Shown here in pieces: positions 24,871 through 32,804 of a stretch of DNA of 64,000 nucleotides (the first letter of the stretch is position 1; each line of letters starts with the position of its first letter). Source of the DNA: Devosia crocina (GTDB taxonomy: Bacteria > Pseudomonadota > Alphaproteobacteria > Rhizobiales > Devosiaceae). Under the pieces are notes generated by a model. The model worked only from the letters and a program-made list of their open reading frames with translations, was not told the origin of the DNA and ran no database searches. Both the position numbers and the translations under genes were made by a program. The stretch is from contig NZ_FPCK01000004.1 of the NCBI RefSeq assembly GCF_900116545.1, forward strand, positions 124,001 through 188,000. Direction: 5' to 3'.

Positions 24871-25826
24871 TTTTTGCGCGCGATGGTCTGGCGTACAGCG
24901 TCGGCGATGCCGGGTTCGTTGAGGCCGAAATTGTCGAACAGCCATTCGGCTGAACCGGTGGGCACAAAGCCGGGAAAGCCCAAGATGCGCATGGGCACGG
25001 GGTTGGTCGAGATGACCACTTCGGCGACGGCACCACCAAGACCTCCGCGCACGGAATGCTCCTCCACCGTGACGATCGCACCGGTTTCGGCAGCAGCAGC
25101 TATGACGGCTTCGTCGAGCGGATTGACTGTCGCCATATTCACGACGCGAGCCGACACTCCTTCGGCTGCAAGGGTTCTTGCCGCGGCAATGGCGCGATGG
25201 ACCATGGTGCCGTTTGCAATGATGGTGACGTCAGTGCCTTCGAGGAGGGTTTCGGCCACCCCAATCTCGAACTTTGCGCCCTCGGGGCGCTCCAGCGCCG
25301 GCACAGCCATGCGGCTGACGCGAACGAAGACCGGTCCGTCATAGGCGGCTGCGGCTTTGATGGCTTCGGCGGTCTGCCAGGGGTCGGCAGGGACGATCAG
25401 CTTGAGATTGTTGAAAAGGCGTAGCCAGGCCAAGTCTTCGATCGAATGGTGGGTGGGCCCAAGTTCGCCATAGGCGACACCGGAGGATTGGCCGATCAGT
25501 TTCACGTTGACGTTGGAATAGGCGATGTCGGCTTTGACCTGTTCGAGCGCGCGGCCGGTGATGAAGCAGGACGCAGCCGAAACGAAGGGCACCTTCCCAC
25601 CATTGGCAAGCCCTGCACCAACGGCAACCAGGGTCTGCTCGGCAATGCCTACATTGACCATGCGATCAGGGAATTTGTTGCGGAAGCCGCCGAGCTTGGA
25701 GGAGCCGACGCTGTCGCTGACCACCGTCACGATGCGGGAATCGGCTTCGGCCAGGGCTTCTATGGTTGCGGCAAAACTATCGCGGCAGTCGTAGAGTCCG
25801 TCTTTTTTGGGTGCAGCAGCGCTCAT
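24867..25826 (-). CDS. Transketolase, C-terminal subunit (pyrimidine-binding and C-terminal domains)
   Basis: 319 residues from the ATG at 25826, which shares a base with the stop of the N-terminal subunit gene. The pyrimidine-binding domain begins DCRDSFAATIEALAEADSRI and has NVGIAEQ with the cofactor-activating Glu, and later YGELGPTHHSIEDLAWLR. The third domain contains DVTIIANGTMVHRAI and VEEHSVRGGLGGAVAE. Together with the next gene it makes one thiamine-diphosphate transketolase. Split transketolases are found in several sugar operons, including AptAB of apiose catabolism. Confidence 0.88.
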   Translation of the reverse strand: MSAAAPKKDGLYDCRDSFAATIEALAEADSRIVTVVSDSVGSSKLGGFRNKFPDRMVNVGIAEQTLVAVGAGLANGGKVPFVSAASCFITGRALEQVKADIAYSNVNVKLIGQSSGVAYGELGPTHHSIEDLAWLRLFNNLKLIVPADPWQTAEAIKAAAAYDGPVFVRVSRMAVPALERPEGAKFEIGVAETLLEGTDVTIIANGTMVHRAIAAARTLAAEGVSARVVNMATVNPLDEAVIAAAAETGAIVTVEEHSVRGGLGGAVAEVVISTNPVPMRILGFPGFVPTGSAEWLFDNFGLNEPGIADAVRQTIARKK

Positions 25827-26665
25827 CAGACCAGTTCCTGCATGGCGAGTTCGTATTGTTCCTTGCTGGGCACGCCGTGATGCCAGGAGACGTTGTCGTG
25901 CATGAAGCTGACGCCCTTGCCCTTGAAGGTGTTGGCGATCACGCAAAGCGGCTTGCCGCGCCCCTTAGGGGAGGCGGAGAGCACATCGAACAGTTGCGCG
26001 TGATCGTGGCCATCGACGGTCTCGACATGCCAGCCGAAGGCGCGCCATTTGTCGTCGAGCGGATCGAGGGAGGCGGTATCTTCGGTGCGCGCGCCTTGCT
26101 GAAGGCGGTTGCGATCAACAATCAGGGTCAGGTTTTCAAGCTTGCGATGCGCGGCAGTCAGCGCCGATTCCCAGTTGCTGCCTTCCTGAAGCTCGCCATC
26201 GCCGGTCAAAACGAAGGTGCGGAAATCGGCCTTATCGAGCTGGCCGGCAATGGCGATGCCGGTTGCCACCGGCAGGCCGTGCCCGAGCGGACCGGTATTG
26301 GTTTCGACCCCGGGCAGGTAGTTTCGATTGGGGTGGCCGTTCAGCTTGGAGAGCGGCTCCATATAGGTCGACAGGTCCGCTTCGGGGAAATAACCGGCGC
26401 GGGCAAGAACGGCATAAAAGGCGCCCGTGCAGTGCCCCTTGCTCATCACAAAGCGGTCGCGCCCAGGATCCCTGGGTTTTTTTGCGTCATAGCGCATCAC
26501 CCCGAAATAGAGTGTGGCGAGGATATCGGCCGCGGAAAAGTCGCCGCCCGGATGTCCCTGCTGGGCTTCGTAGACCATCTGGAAACTGCGGCGGCGGATC
26601 CAGAGCGCCTGGGCGGCGATCTCACCGGTCAGATCATTTTGGAGCGGCGTTGCTGGCGATGGCAC
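25826..26665 (-). CDS. Transketolase, N-terminal (TPP-binding) subunit
   Basis: 279 residues from the GTG at 26665, chosen because AGGGAGG lies six bases upstream; a TTG at 26683 would add six residues. The thiamine-diphosphate motif is LTGDGELQEGSNWES to LTLIVDRN. Substrate-site segments are AQQGHPGGDFSAADIL, MSKGHCTGAFYAVLARAGYF and TNTGPLGHGLPVATG. It is the first gene of the five-gene minus-strand operon and divergent from a DeoR regulator. Confidence 0.88.
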   Translation of the reverse strand: MPSPATPLQNDLTGEIAAQALWIRRRSFQMVYEAQQGHPGGDFSAADILATLYFGVMRYDAKKPRDPGRDRFVMSKGHCTGAFYAVLARAGYFPEADLSTYMEPLSKLNGHPNRNYLPGVETNTGPLGHGLPVATGIAIAGQLDKADFRTFVLTGDGELQEGSNWESALTAAHRKLENLTLIVDRNRLQQGARTEDTASLDPLDDKWRAFGWHVETVDGHDHAQLFDVLSASPKGRGKPLCVIANTFKGKGVSFMHDNVSWHHGVPSKEQYELAMQELV

Positions 26666-26799
26666 GGGAGCCTCCCTGAGCAAGTGTGCGGCGTGGGCGC
26701 CGTTTTTCGTCGCGCGGGAAAGGCTTTCCTGGCGTCTTCAGCCAATTGGTATCGCGCTGGACGCTCGCGTGCAATACGGAATATTTGTGATTTTTTGCG

Positions 26800-26817
26800 T
26801 TTCATGTTTCGATTTTC
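26800..26817. promoter_or_regulatory. Three phased TTTC repeats, candidate DeoR operator
   Basis: TTTC occurs at 26800, 26807 and 26814, an exact 7-bp period, inside an AT-rich patch of the 264-bp gap (26666-26929) between the transketolase operon and the DeoR gene. Several DeoR-family operators are runs of TTTC-type direct repeats. A possible -10 (TATTAT) for deoR lies near 26897. The rest of the gap shows nothing clear. Confidence 0.4.
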
Positions 26818-26929
26818 AAGGCAAGCGGAAACAGCGTCCGGCGCAGTTTCCTGTGAGCCGAGCAATCCGGTTGCGCAATTTTGTGGGGGAGCCGCTATTA
26901 TAGCAGGATAAGCCCCGGCGGAGGATAAG

Positions 26930-27754
26930 GTGCAAAAAGCCAAAGCAGCACGTCGAAATCGCAGCGACTCCCAAATCGGCGCGCAGCCGCAATTGCTGGC
27001 CGAACCGCGGCGCATGCGCATCCTCGAATGGCTGCAAGAGGAAGGCAGCGCGCGGGTTCGCGACCTTTCGGCAGCCTTTGGCGTGTCGGAAGCAACGATC
27101 CGCCAAGACCTTGAACGCCTTGATAATGATGGCTTCATCACGCGCGAGCATGGTGGGGCATATCTGCGCTCGATCCCGCAGCAGGTGCAGTCGATGAGCC
27201 TGCAGCATGTGCAGAATATGGAGAAGAAAAAAGCGATCGGCGCGGCGGCGGCGCTGGTTTCCGATCATGACACTTTGATCATCGATTCCGGCACGACGAC
27301 CACGCAATTCGCGGAAAATCTTAAGGTTAGGCAAGAGCTTAACATCATCACCAATGCGCTCAACATTGCGCTGATCCTGGGGGCGATCCCGACCAACACC
27401 GTGCATATGCCAGCCGGCCAGTTCAAGGCGCCGACGCTGTCGCTGAGCGGGGAGAAATCGGTGGAGTTCTTTGTGGGCATCTATGCCCAAAAGCTCTTTC
27501 TCGCCACGGCTGGCGTGAGTTTCGACGTGGGCCTCACCTATCCGGCCATCGGGGATATCTACGTCAAGAGAGCCATGATCAAATCGGCCTCCCACGTCTA
27601 TCTGCTGGCCGATTCAACCAAGATCGGGCGTGTATCCTTTTCTGCACTCGGAGGGGTCGAAATGGTTAACACTTTGATAACCGATGAGGGCATTTCGGAT
27701 GCGGATCGTTCCCTCTTTGAACAACGCGGCGTGGAAGTACTGATCGCCCGCTGA
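26930..27754 (+). CDS. DeoR/GlpR-family transcriptional regulator
   Basis: 274 residues, GTG start with GGAGG five bases before it. The N-terminal helix-turn-helix is at about residues 28-75 (RRMRILEWLQEEGSARVRDL, FGVSEATIRQDLERLDNDGF). The DeoR C-terminal sensor domain follows, with DTLIIDSGTTTTQFA, NALNIALIL and HVYLLADSTKIGRVSF. The domain binds sugar phosphates. Divergent position makes it the likely repressor of the transketolase-kinase-isomerase operon. Confidence 0.9.
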   Translation: MQKAKAARRNRSDSQIGAQPQLLAEPRRMRILEWLQEEGSARVRDLSAAFGVSEATIRQDLERLDNDGFITREHGGAYLRSIPQQVQSMSLQHVQNMEKKKAIGAAAALVSDHDTLIIDSGTTTTQFAENLKVRQELNIITNALNIALILGAIPTNTVHMPAGQFKAPTLSLSGEKSVEFFVGIYAQKLFLATAGVSFDVGLTYPAIGDIYVKRAMIKSASHVYLLADSTKIGRVSFSALGGVEMVNTLITDEGISDADRSLFEQRGVEVLIAR

Positions 27755-28098
27755 GACCCGCGCAGCAGCATCAGGGAAACACGCGGCCAGCGACGCGATT
27801 CGCCGGTTCGCATTCAGTCGACAGAAATCGCAAATAGTCCCGAAACGATCGAGCTGCTCGCCGCGCCGCTCGCAACCAATGTCTTTCGCGATCATTGCGA
27901 AACCGGGGAAACAGGTGCGCCAAAAGCGCGCAGGTGAATGGCGTGCCATGAATTGGCCCATTCGTCCCCGCACCTTCACCACTTCGTGACCGGTGACGAC
28001 TTGCCATGCGCGAATCGCATGCCCGCCATGCAACAACTTTACCAGCTTGGCGGCGTTGCCGGAAATTGATGGAACGTGAAGGAACCAAAAAGCAAAAC
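27755..28098. promoter_or_regulatory. Non-coding gap upstream of opgG with a 19-bp palindrome
   Basis: The 344 bp between the DeoR gene and opgG hold no convincing gene. The main structure is TTTCGC-N7-GCGAAA at 27884-27902; the spacer GATCATT is itself nearly symmetric, giving an imperfect 19-bp palindrome. It could be an operator for opgGHC. No clear promoter hexamers were found, and no terminator is obvious after the DeoR gene. Confidence 0.4.
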
Positions 28099-29703
28099 AT
28101 GCCTCCACTCCAGACAAACACCATCTCGCGACGTACCCTCCTGTCCGGTGCCGTTGCTTTTGCCGCCTTGTTGTCGACCACCGCCATGACACGGCAAAGC
28201 GTTGCTGCAACGCCGGTTTCGGGTGCCTTCGACTTTGAAAGCTTTACCGCGCGCATGCGCGATATGGCAGCGCAGCCCTATCAAAACCCGGAACTGATCC
28301 AGTCCCCGGTCTATGAAGCGCTCGATTATGACGGGCATCGCCGGGTGCAGTTCGACACCAAGAAGGCGCGCTGGCTGGGGGATGATCACGGCTTTCAGAT
28401 CCAGGCTTTTCCGCCCGGCTGGCTCTTCAAGGAGACGGTGTCGGTCTACGAGATCACGAGCGGGGACTCCCATCCTTTCGCCTTCGACACCGAGGATTTC
28501 ATCTACCACTTCGACGACAAGGCCGAGCGTGACGCGATCGAAAGCGCCGCGTTTCCCGGGATTGCCGGTTTCCGCATCAATTATCCCATGAACAAGCCGG
28601 ATGTGGCTGACGAGCTCGTCGCCTATCTCGGCGCGAGTTATTTCCGTGCGCTTGGCCGCGGCAATATCTATGGCTCCAGCGCGCGCGGCCTGCTGATCAA
28701 TTCCTGGCGCGATGGCCCCGAGGAATTCCCGCGCTTTTCCGAATTCTATCTCGAACGCCCCACCGGGCCCGGTCCCATGACGCTTTATGCAGCGCTTGAA
28801 AGCCACAGCGTGACCGGGGCCTATCGCTTCGTCATCTCGCCGGCCGACGCGGACCAGCAGGAAACCGTGATGGACGTGACGGCACGCCTCTTCTTCCGCG
28901 AGGATGTGGCTGAGGTGGGTATTGCCCCGCTGACGTCGATGTTCCTTTTTGCCGATACCAACCGGTCCGACTTCGACGATTTCCGGCCGCAGGTGCACGA
29001 TTGCAGCGGTCTCGTGTTCGAGCCCGAAGCGGGCCTGCCGATGTGGCGGCAGCTCAACAATTCGCCGATTCTCGGCAATTCCTACTTTTGGGACGCCAAT
29101 ATGAAGGCGTTCGGACTTTACCAGCGCAATCGCAATTTCGAGGACTATCAGGATGCTGGCGCCCACTATGAGCGCCGCCCCTCGATGCGGGTCGAACCGA
29201 CAGGGGATTGGGGCCAGGGCCAAGTGCGGCTGATCGAAATTCCGGCTCGCTCTGAAACCGATGACAACATTGCCGCGTTCTGGATCCCGAAGGACGCCCC
29301 CAAGGCGGGCGAAGCTCGTGAATATGGCTATCGGCTGATCTGGGGCGATCTTGTCGCCTCCGATGAGGCTGACCTTGCCCATGTGGTGGAAACACGGATT
29401 GGGCAAGGCGGGGTTTCGGGCGTCGAAAACGCCGCGAGCCTGCGCAAATTCGTTATCGACTTTGCCGGCGGACGATTGCCGGACCTGTCGCCCGATACGC
29501 TTTTCGACGTCAATGCCAGCGTGTCGGCCGGCGAAATCATTGGATTGGCCTTTTCACAGATCGAGGCCAACGGGCTATGGCGATTGGTTCTCGATGTGGA
29601 GACAATCGGGGAAAGCCTGATCGAACTCAAGGCCAGCATAAGTGCAGGTGGGGAACCGTTGACAGAAGCATGGCTTTATCAGTGGCGTGGAGAACAGGCA
29701 TGA
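28099..29703 (+). CDS. opgG: Periplasmic glucan biosynthesis protein OpgG/MdoG (Tat-exported)
   Basis: About 534 residues from the ATG at 28099; an ATG at 28069 would add 10 residues. A twin-arginine signal is present: ISRRTLLSGAVAFAALL then an AxA-type site (SVAATPVSG). The mature part carries OpgG segments such as GDDHGFQIQAFPPGWLFKET, FRINYPMNKPDVADELVAYL and SSARGLLINSW. OpgG acts in the periplasm on the glucan backbone made by OpgH. Operon order opgG-small ORF-opgH-opgC on plus. Confidence 0.9.
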   Translation: MPPLQTNTISRRTLLSGAVAFAALLSTTAMTRQSVAATPVSGAFDFESFTARMRDMAAQPYQNPELIQSPVYEALDYDGHRRVQFDTKKARWLGDDHGFQIQAFPPGWLFKETVSVYEITSGDSHPFAFDTEDFIYHFDDKAERDAIESAAFPGIAGFRINYPMNKPDVADELVAYLGASYFRALGRGNIYGSSARGLLINSWRDGPEEFPRFSEFYLERPTGPGPMTLYAALESHSVTGAYRFVISPADADQQETVMDVTARLFFREDVAEVGIAPLTSMFLFADTNRSDFDDFRPQVHDCSGLVFEPEAGLPMWRQLNNSPILGNSYFWDANMKAFGLYQRNRNFEDYQDAGAHYERRPSMRVEPTGDWGQGQVRLIEIPARSETDDNIAAFWIPKDAPKAGEAREYGYRLIWGDLVASDEADLAHVVETRIGQGGVSGVENAASLRKFVIDFAGGRLPDLSPDTLFDVNASVSAGEIIGLAFSQIEANGLWRLVLDVETIGESLIELKASISAGGEPLTEAWLYQWRGEQA

Positions 29704-29834
29704 AGCACCAGTCCTTTCAGCCCTTCGATGGCCTGCCCAATGCACCATTGGCCATGCCAAAGCAGACGCTTGAACGCGCGATGCCGTTTGGCGGGTTTTT
29801 CCGGGCCTTCCTGCTCGTCTGGCAGAGAAGCTAG
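29700..29834 (+). CDS. 44-residue ORF between opgG and opgH
   Basis: ATG overlaps the opgG stop (ATGA); the product starts MKHQSFQPFDGLPNAPLAMP and ends at a TAG 11 bp before opgH. The PLAMPxQ motif is one I associate with the N-terminus of larger OpgH proteins of alphaproteobacteria, whereas the opgH gene here starts directly at its first membrane helix. The ORF is in a different frame from opgH (offset of two). It may be a separate small protein, or a split-off OpgH N-terminus produced by a frameshift. Confidence 0.5.
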   Translation: MKHQSFQPFDGLPNAPLAMPKQTLERAMPFGGFFRAFLLVWQRS

Positions 29835-29845
29835 GTAGAGGGCCC

Positions 29846-31603
29846 ATGCGCAACGGTGCCTTTCCCGGGCAGACAGCTCTCCTCCGTCTGCTCACCCTGA
29901 CCTTTGCAGCTGCCATCTGCCTGACGGCGGGCCTCGCCTTTATCGACCTGATCGGCGGCAACCGGCCCGGATGGCTCGACTGGGTGCGCACCATTTTGCT
30001 TGTGCTCACCGGGTTTTGGCTCGTCTGGGGCAGCATGACCGGCATTATCGGCTCTTTTGCCCCTAAGCGCCGCCCGCGCGGTGACCTCAAGCGGCCCGAA
30101 GGGAAAACTGCGGTTCTCGTGCCGATCTATAACGAGGACCCATACGAGACCTTTTCGCGCATTGCCGCCATGAACCGGCAGATCGTTGCGCGCGGACTTG
30201 CGGACCGGTTCCACTTTGCCATCCTCTCGGACACCACATCGCTCGAAGTGGCAGCCGAGGAGGCCAATGCCTTTGAATGGCTGATGCGCGAGCCGGATGC
30301 GCCAGGGCGGGTGTTTTACCGCCGCCGGGAGCGTAATGTCGGCCGTAAGGCCGGCAATATCGAGGATTTCGTTGCCCGCTCGGGCGGCGCCTATGATTAT
30401 GCCATCATTCTCGATGCCGACAGCCTGATGGAAGCGGATGCCATGGTAGCCATGGCGCGCAGCATGGATCTCGACAAGGATCTGGGGCTGCTGCAGACGG
30501 TGCCGGTGGTGATCGGTGCGCGAACGACCTTTGGCCGGATGATGGCCTTTTCCTCGGCCTATTATTCCAAGTACTTTTCCCGTGGCGCGGCCCTGCTGCA
30601 GGGCAATCAGGGTCCCTATTGGGGGCACAATGCCATTGTGCGTGTGCGTGCCTTTGCCAGTTGCTGCGGCCTGCCGGTGCTTTCGGGAAAGCCCCCCTAT
30701 GGCGGCCATATCCTGAGTCACGATTATGTCGAAGCCGCGCTTCTGGCGCGCGGCGGCTGGAAAGTGGTGGTAGATCCGGAAATCGCTGGGTCCTACGAAC
30801 AGGGGCCGGAAAACCTTATCGAATATGCCAAGCGTGACCGGCGCTGGTGCCAGGGCAACCTGCAGCACCGGCGCCTGCTTGCTGCGCCCGGGCTCAAATT
30901 CTGGAGCCGCTTCACGTTTCTCCAGGGCATCATGGCCTATGTGGTTTCCCCGCTCTGGCTGCTGCTTCTGGTTGCAAGCCTCGGGGCCAGCCTTGTGCCG
31001 GACAATGGCGGCGACCGCTGGGGCGTTTCCCCCTGGGCCATTGCAGCCGGGGTCGCGGTGACGTTGCTGTTGCCCAAATTCGCCATTCTTCTTCGCGGGG
31101 CGTTCGACGGCACCAATCGACTCTTCGGCGGCTGGCGCGTCATTCCCTCGGTGTTTGCCGAGATCCTGCTCTCGACCATCATCGCCCCTGCCCTTCTGGC
31201 CTTTCAGAGCCGGGCCGTGTTCCAGATCCTCTTCGGCTTCGATGGCGGGTGGCCGGCAACGGAGCGCGATGCTCGCTCGGTTTCGCTGCGCACCGCGTTC
31301 GAAGCGAGCTGGTGGATCACGATCGTTGCCATCGGGGCCATCGCCTTCATGGCCATGGCGGGTCCGGACTTCCTGCCCTGGCTCTTGCCCGTGGCAGTGC
31401 CGGCGCTCCTCGCACCCGTTATCATCTGGGCCAGTTCTCTGGGTGAAGAGCAGGCGGACAAGGCCTGGCTCTATGCCGCCCCGAGCGAACTTGCGCCCAC
31501 GCCCATCATTGCAGAAGCCGACGCGATCCTTGTACAATGGCGCTCACATGATCCGGTGGGAGTAACAGCCATGGACAGCGTGGGCATACATGCTCCAGCG
31601 TAG
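29846..31603 (+). CDS. opgH: Glucan biosynthesis glucosyltransferase OpgH/MdoH
   Basis: A 585-residue inner-membrane family-2 glycosyltransferase. Two N-terminal membrane helices (about residues 15-70) precede the catalytic domain, with VPIYNED, D190-A-D192 (ILDADS), H292-D293 (ILSHDYVEA) and the R-R-W motif at 332-334 (KRDRRWCQGN). Several C-terminal helices follow. It makes and exports the linear glucan backbone from UDP-glucose. It is much shorter than the 847-residue E. coli enzyme at both ends, which is usual in this class. The end overlaps opgC by 14 bp. Confidence 0.92.
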   Translation: MRNGAFPGQTALLRLLTLTFAAAICLTAGLAFIDLIGGNRPGWLDWVRTILLVLTGFWLVWGSMTGIIGSFAPKRRPRGDLKRPEGKTAVLVPIYNEDPYETFSRIAAMNRQIVARGLADRFHFAILSDTTSLEVAAEEANAFEWLMREPDAPGRVFYRRRERNVGRKAGNIEDFVARSGGAYDYAIILDADSLMEADAMVAMARSMDLDKDLGLLQTVPVVIGARTTFGRMMAFSSAYYSKYFSRGAALLQGNQGPYWGHNAIVRVRAFASCCGLPVLSGKPPYGGHILSHDYVEAALLARGGWKVVVDPEIAGSYEQGPENLIEYAKRDRRWCQGNLQHRRLLAAPGLKFWSRFTFLQGIMAYVVSPLWLLLLVASLGASLVPDNGGDRWGVSPWAIAAGVAVTLLLPKFAILLRGAFDGTNRLFGGWRVIPSVFAEILLSTIIAPALLAFQSRAVFQILFGFDGGWPATERDARSVSLRTAFEASWWITIVAIGAIAFMAMAGPDFLPWLLPVAVPALLAPVIIWASSLGEEQADKAWLYAAPSELAPTPIIAEADAILVQWRSHDPVGVTAMDSVGIHAPA

Positions 31604-32804
31604 GTCTTCGTTCTGGGACCGCGTGCCGTTTATGCAATCGATCCTTGCCGGTGGTCCACCGCTCGCTCCAGGCGAGCGGGACCAGCGGCTCGACATGTTT
31701 CGTGGCCTGGCGCTGGTGATGATCTTCATCAACCACGTGCCCGGCACCGTGTTCGAGCATTTCACCAATCGCAATTACGGGTTCAGCGACGCGGCTGAAG
31801 GCTTTGTGTTCATGTCCGGCATGGCGGCGGGCCTTGCCTATTCGAGCGCCTTTCTCCGGCGCCTGCCCCTTTGGCTGGCGGTCGCGCGGCCCTGGGCGCG
31901 GGCCCGGCAGCTCTATTTCGTCCACCTGACATTAACCGCTATTTTCCTTGGCACCTTTGCCGGAGCGGCCCATTTTTTCGGGCTTTACGGGCTGCTGGAA
32001 ACCAACAATGTGCGGGCGATGGCGCGCGAACCTCTCGCGGTGCTGATGGGCATCCCGCTTCTGTCGCACCAGTTCGGCTATCTTAATATCCTGCCGCTTT
32101 ACCTGACGCTTTTGCTGGCGACGCCGCTGCTGATCCCCCTGGCGCTGCGCAAGCCCTATTGGCTGATTGCAGGCTCGGTGCTCGTCTGGGCTATCGCGGG
32201 CCAGTTCAGGCTCAACTTTCCGAACTATCCCAATTCGGGTGGGTGGTTCTTCAATCCCTTCACCTGGCAATTGCTGTTCGTGATCGGGCTCGCTATCGGG
32301 GTGGGGATGAAAACGGGCAAACGCCTGTTTGCCCCGCGCCCCGTCCCGTTTCTGCTGGCGCTGGGCTTTGTGCTGCTGGTGCTGGCCTGGGTCAAAATCC
32401 CCGCCGTCGGATCGGCCGGAAATTATGGCTTGCACCTGCTGTGGCGGGGCGGATTGCCGTTTTGGGTCCACTCCTTCGACAAGACCTTTCTGGCGCTGCC
32501 GCGCCTGCTTCATGCCTTGAGCCTTTTTTATGTGCTGGCCTGCCTGCCCGTGCTGTTGCGCTTTGCCGCCTCACGCGCGGCCGGACCGCTTAGGGCCATG
32601 GGACGGCAGGGGCTGGCGGTTTTTGCAACAGGCACGGCGCTGAGCCTGCTGTTTCAGGCGGTCAAGACCGCCGTGCCGGGAGACTGGGTGTTCGATGGGG
32701 CGCTGATCGCGGCGGGCCTGCTGATGCAGGTGGGGCTCGCCTATGCGCTCAACAAGACGGCGGCCATGAAACTGGCGGCGGCGCGCGCGCAGGTAGCAGC
32801 CTAG
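31590..32804 (+). CDS. opgC: OpgC-type glucan-succinylating acyltransferase
   Basis: A 404-residue protein with about ten hydrophobic helices. The family N-terminal pattern is QRLDMFRGLALVMIFINHVPG, then NYGFSDAAEGFVFMSGMAAG and HQFGYLNILPLYL. OpgC proteins add succinyl groups to osmoregulated periplasmic glucans at the membrane. It is the last gene of opgGHC. Its TAG stop overlaps, within CTAG, the TAG stop of the convergent LacI gene. Confidence 0.88.
   Translation: MLQRRSSFWDRVPFMQSILAGGPPLAPGERDQRLDMFRGLALVMIFINHVPGTVFEHFTNRNYGFSDAAEGFVFMSGMAAGLAYSSAFLRRLPLWLAVARPWARARQLYFVHLTLTAIFLGTFAGAAHFFGLYGLLETNNVRAMAREPLAVLMGIPLLSHQFGYLNILPLYLTLLLATPLLIPLALRKPYWLIAGSVLVWAIAGQFRLNFPNYPNSGGWFFNPFTWQLLFVIGLAIGVGMKTGKRLFAPRPVPFLLALGFVLLVLAWVKIPAVGSAGNYGLHLLWRGGLPFWVHSFDKTFLALPRLLHALSLFYVLACLPVLLRFAASRAAGPLRAMGRQGLAVFATGTALSLLFQAVKTAVPGDWVFDGALIAAGLLMQVGLAYALNKTAAMKLAAARAQVAA

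Noticed and set aside
28039-31537. Long minus-strand ORFs opposite opgG and opgH
   Set aside because: Both are shadows of well-supported plus-strand genes, with compositionally odd products.
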